From PFJX01 sp040751755 (GTDB lineage Bacteria > Pseudomonadota > Gammaproteobacteria > Burkholderiales > Thiobacillaceae), in NCBI GenBank assembly GCA_040751755.1, contig JBFMHC010000020.1, positions 124,001 to 188,000 on the forward strand: DNA of 64,000 nucleotides. The letters run 5' to 3'. The notes beneath the pieces were generated by a model. That model saw nothing but the letters and a program-made list of their open reading frames with translations. It was not told the DNA's origin and searched no databases. Position 1 is the first letter of the stretch. Each line of letters begins with the position of its first letter. Below are positions 61,251 through 64,000 of this stretch, in pieces. Made by a program: the position numbers and the translations under genes.

Positions 61251-62288
61251 ATGCGCGAACTCACCATCGCCGTCGACGCCATGGGTGGGGACCACGGCCC
61301 CCACGTGACCGTCAAGGCGGCCTTGAACGTGGTGCGCCGCCATGAAGACGTCAATATCGTGCTCGTCGGCCTCGACGACGCGATCCAGGCGGAACTGAAG
61401 GCCCTGCACGCGCACACCAGCCCGCGCCTGCGCATCCACCACGCCAGCGAGGTGGTGAAGATGGATGATCCCCTGAACGTCGCCCTGCGCGGCAAGAAGG
61501 ACTCGTCCATGCGCGTCACCGCCGAGCTGGTCAAGCGCGGCGAGGCCGACGCCGGCGTCTCCGCCGGCAATACCGGCGCCCTCATGGCGGTCTCCCGCTT
61601 CGTCCTCAAGACCCTGCCGGGCATCGACCGCCCGGCCATCGCCACCACCCTGCCGGCGCGTACCGGCCGTACCTACATGCTGGACCTCGGCGCCAACGTC
61701 GACTGCGCCGCCGAGCACCTGTTGCAGTTCGGCATCATGGGCGCGGCCCTGGTCGGCGCGGTGGAACACAAGGAACGTCCCAGCATCGGCCTGCTCAACA
61801 TCGGCGAGGAGGACATCAAGGGCAACGACGTGGTCAAGCAGGCCGGCGAGCTGCTCAAGGCCAGCGGCCTCAACTTCCACGGCAACGTCGAGGGCGATGA
61901 CATCTTCAAGGGCACCGTCGACGTGGTGGTGTGCGACGGCTTCGTCGGCAACGTCGCGCTCAAGTCCACCGAAGGCCTGGCCAAGTTGATCTCCGGGCAG
62001 CTGAAGGCCGCCTTCAAGAAGAACCTGTTCACCCGTCTGGCCGGGCTGGCCGCCTTGCCGGTGCTGGGCGCCTTCAAGAGCAAGCTGGATCCGCGCAGCT
62101 ACAACGGCGCCAGCCTCCTGGGCCTCAACGGCATCATCATCAAGAGCCACGGTTCGGCGGACGTGTTCGCCTTCGAGCAGGCGGTCGCCAAGGCCGTGGA
62201 GGAAGTGCGAGGCGGACTGCTGCGGCGTATCGCCGACCAGGTCGGCAACCATCAACCCCCATCCGCAGAAGAAGGAGACGCGGCATGA
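61251..62288 (+). CDS. plsX: phosphate acyltransferase PlsX
   Basis: 345 aa from ATG 61251 (MRELTIAVDAMGGDHGP). It converts acyl-ACP to acyl-phosphate for phospholipid synthesis. Conserved blocks are AVDAMGGDHGP, SAGNTGALMA, LDLGANVDC, IGEEDIKGND, GNVEGDDIF, VVCDGFVGNV and YNGASLLGLNGI(V)IKSHG. The 178-base gap after rpmF contains no gene; it holds GC-rich imperfect palindromes only. The stop overlaps fabH by 4 bases. Confidence 0.97.
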   Translation: MRELTIAVDAMGGDHGPHVTVKAALNVVRRHEDVNIVLVGLDDAIQAELKALHAHTSPRLRIHHASEVVKMDDPLNVALRGKKDSSMRVTAELVKRGEADAGVSAGNTGALMAVSRFVLKTLPGIDRPAIATTLPARTGRTYMLDLGANVDCAAEHLLQFGIMGAALVGAVEHKERPSIGLLNIGEEDIKGNDVVKQAGELLKASGLNFHGNVEGDDIFKGTVDVVVCDGFVGNVALKSTEGLAKLISGQLKAAFKKNLFTRLAGLAALPVLGAFKSKLDPRSYNGASLLGLNGIIIKSHGSADVFAFEQAVAKAVEEVRGGLLRRIADQVGNHQPPSAEEGDAA

Positions 62289-63268
62289 ACGAGGCCTCGG
62301 GCGACCGTGCGACCTATTCGCGCATAGTCGGTACGGGCAGCTACCTGCCCGCGCGCGTCCTGAGCAATCAGGACCTGGAAAAGATCGTCGAGACCACCAG
62401 CGACTGGATCGTCGAGCGCACCGGCATCCGTGAGCGCCACATCGCCGGCGAGGGCGAGCTGACCAGCGACCTGGCCCTAAAGGCGGCGGAACGCGCGATC
62501 GAGGCGGCCGGCATCGACGCCGGCGAGATCGACCTGATCGTCGTCGCCACTACCACTGCGGACCGGGTCTTTCCAAGCACCGCCTGCATCCTGCAGGCCA
62601 AGCTGGGCATCGGCAACGGCTGCCCGGCGTTCGACGTGCAGGCGGTGTGCAGCGGCTTCGTCTACGCGGTCTCGGTGGCGGACAAGTTCATCCGCGCCGG
62701 CCAGACGCGCAACGCCCTGGTGGTCGGCGCCGAGACCCTGTCGCGCATCACCGACTGGACCGATCGCGGCAACTGCATCCTCTGGGGCGACGGCGCGGGC
62801 GCCGTGGTGCTGCAGGCCTCCACTGAGCCCGGCATCCTCGCCACGCACATGCACGCCGACGGCCGCTACCAGGACCTGCTGTTCGTCGACGGCGGCGTCT
62901 CCCTGAAGACCGAAGGCGCCTGCCACATGCGCATGTCCGGCAACGCCGTGTTCAAGATGGCGGTCAACACACTCGACGCCATCGTCGACGAGACCCTGGA
63001 GGCGAACGGCCTGCAGAAGTCCGACATCGACTGGCTGGTGCCGCACCAGGCCAACATCCGCATCATCCAGGCCACTGCGAAGAAGCTGGGCATGGGTATG
63101 GAGCGGGTGGTGGTGACCGTGGACCGCCACGGCAACACCTCCGCCGCCTCGATCCCGCTCGCCCTCGACACGGCGGTGCGCGAGGGCAAGATCCAGCGCG
63201 GCGAGACCGTGCTCATGGAGGCCTTTGGCGGCGGTTTCACCTGGGGTTCCGTGCTGGTCAAGTTCTGA
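62285..63268 (+). CDS. fabH: beta-ketoacyl-ACP synthase III
   Basis: 327 aa from ATG 62285. It starts fatty acid synthesis by condensing acetyl-CoA with malonyl-ACP. The catalytic triad is Cys122 (DVQAVCSGFVYA), His in VPHQANIRII and Asn in RHGNTSAAS. The N-terminal GTGSYLPARVLSN and TTSDWIVERTGIRERH are canonical. It overlaps plsX and precedes fabD by 32 bases. Confidence 0.97.
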   Translation: MNEASGDRATYSRIVGTGSYLPARVLSNQDLEKIVETTSDWIVERTGIRERHIAGEGELTSDLALKAAERAIEAAGIDAGEIDLIVVATTTADRVFPSTACILQAKLGIGNGCPAFDVQAVCSGFVYAVSVADKFIRAGQTRNALVVGAETLSRITDWTDRGNCILWGDGAGAVVLQASTEPGILATHMHADGRYQDLLFVDGGVSLKTEGACHMRMSGNAVFKMAVNTLDAIVDETLEANGLQKSDIDWLVPHQANIRIIQATAKKLGMGMERVVVTVDRHGNTSAASIPLALDTAVREGKIQRGETVLMEAFGGGFTWGSVLVKF

Positions 63269-63300
63269 CCCGGCACGCAACGAAGATCTGGAGGAATCAA

Positions 63301-64000
63301 TGAAGTTTGCATTTGTGTTTCCCGGCCAGGGCTCGCAGTCGGTGGGCATGATGGCCGCCTACGGCGAGGCCGCGCGCGAGACCTTCGCCGAGGCCGGCGA
63401 GGCCCTCGGCATCGACCTCTGGGACATGGTGGCCAATGGCCCCGCCGAGGCCCTCAACCAGACCGTCAACACCCAGCCGGCCATGCTCGCCGCCGGGGTC
63501 GCCGTGTGGCGTCTGTGGCAGCGGCAGGGCGGCGCGATGCCGGCCCTCATGGCCGGCCACAGCCTAGGCGAGTACACCGCCCTGACCTGCGCCGGCGCGC
63601 TGCGTTTCGCCGATGCCGTGCGCCTGGTTCGCCTGCGCGCCGAGGCCATGCAGTCCGCCGTGCCGGAAGGCGTGGGGGCGATGGCCGCGGTGCTGGGCCT
63701 GGACGACGACACGGTGCGCGCCGTCTGTGCCGAGGCGGCGCAGGGCGAGGTCCTGGAGGCGGTCAACTTCAACTCGCCCGGCCAGGTGGTGATCGCCGGC
63801 GACAAGGCGGCGGTCGACCGTGGCTGCACCCTGGCCAAGGAGAAGGGCGCCAAGCGCGCCCTTCCGCTGCCCGTTTCGGTGCCCTCACATTGCGCCCTGA
63901 TGCGCCCGGCGGCGGAAAAACTGGCCGCCGCGCTGGGCGAGGTCGAGGTCATGGCCCCCGCCATCCCGGTGCTGCACAACGCCGACGTGGCCGCCTACAG
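63301..64000 (+). CDS. fabD: malonyl-CoA-ACP transacylase, 5' part only
   Basis: The gene starts at ATG 63301 (MKFAFVFPGQGSQ), with GGAGG at about 63291, and runs off the window; 233 of roughly 310 codons are visible. The active-site Ser88 lies in AGHSLGEYTA, Gln10 and the GQGSQ loop are present, and the His of VSVPSHCALM follows. It transfers malonyl from CoA to ACP. Position after plsX-fabH is standard. Confidence 0.96.

Overview
The window is a gene-dense, strongly GC-rich chromosomal stretch from a motile, Gram-negative proteobacterium. Gene order suggests a betaproteobacterium: serC-pheA-hisC-tyrA-aroA-cmk-rpsA-ihfB-lapA-lapB, maf beside an RsmI-like methyltransferase, yceD-rpmF-plsX-fabH-fabD, and rne divergent from a pseudouridine synthase. 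This placement is inference from gene order and protein style, without a database search. No rRNA, tRNA, CRISPR array, transposase or phage gene was seen.

Region 1 (1-12388) is a flagellar filament locus. Three TPR and glycosyltransferase genes (one cut by the window edge, one fused to a methyltransferase) plus a small GT-A-like glycosyltransferase lead into two short, nearly identical flagellins. Each flagellin unit has its own promoter: a sigma-54 site for the first and a sigma-28 site for the second. Two FlaF paralogues and FlbT accompany them. Flagellins of this sequence type with FlaF and FlbT are best known from Alphaproteobacteria, so this is the most distinctive part of the window. 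The locus ends with a DUF2802-type gene and fliK, each broken by a homopolymer frameshift, and a small FlhB-like gene.

Region 2 (12395-30251) holds glnD-map, a SprA-related gene, an RND multidrug efflux operon with a divergent TetR/AcrR repressor and an AcrR-type operator, acylphosphatase, metG, a low-molecular-weight tyrosine phosphatase, and rne/rluC. Region 3 (30389-42705) holds serS, a large hybrid histidine kinase, an iron-uptake operon (APH-kinase fusion, feoA, feoB) behind a Fur-box promoter, two small secreted proteins, a helical protein of unknown function, an AarF/UbiB kinase-like protein and a periplasmic beta-carbonic anhydrase.

Region 4 (42817-55370) is a tightly packed plus-strand run: serine and aromatic/histidine biosynthesis, cmk, rpsA, ihfB, lapAB, pyrF, ugd and cysM. 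Region 5 (55377-60329) is a minus-strand set: DUF1232, RsmI-like methyltransferase, maf, and a two-subunit pyruvate carboxylase type biotin enzyme. Region 6 (60408-64000) is yceD-rpmF-plsX-fabH-fabD, with fabD running off the end. Two copies of a 53-bp REP-like palindromic element lie between convergent genes at 16485 and 30267.
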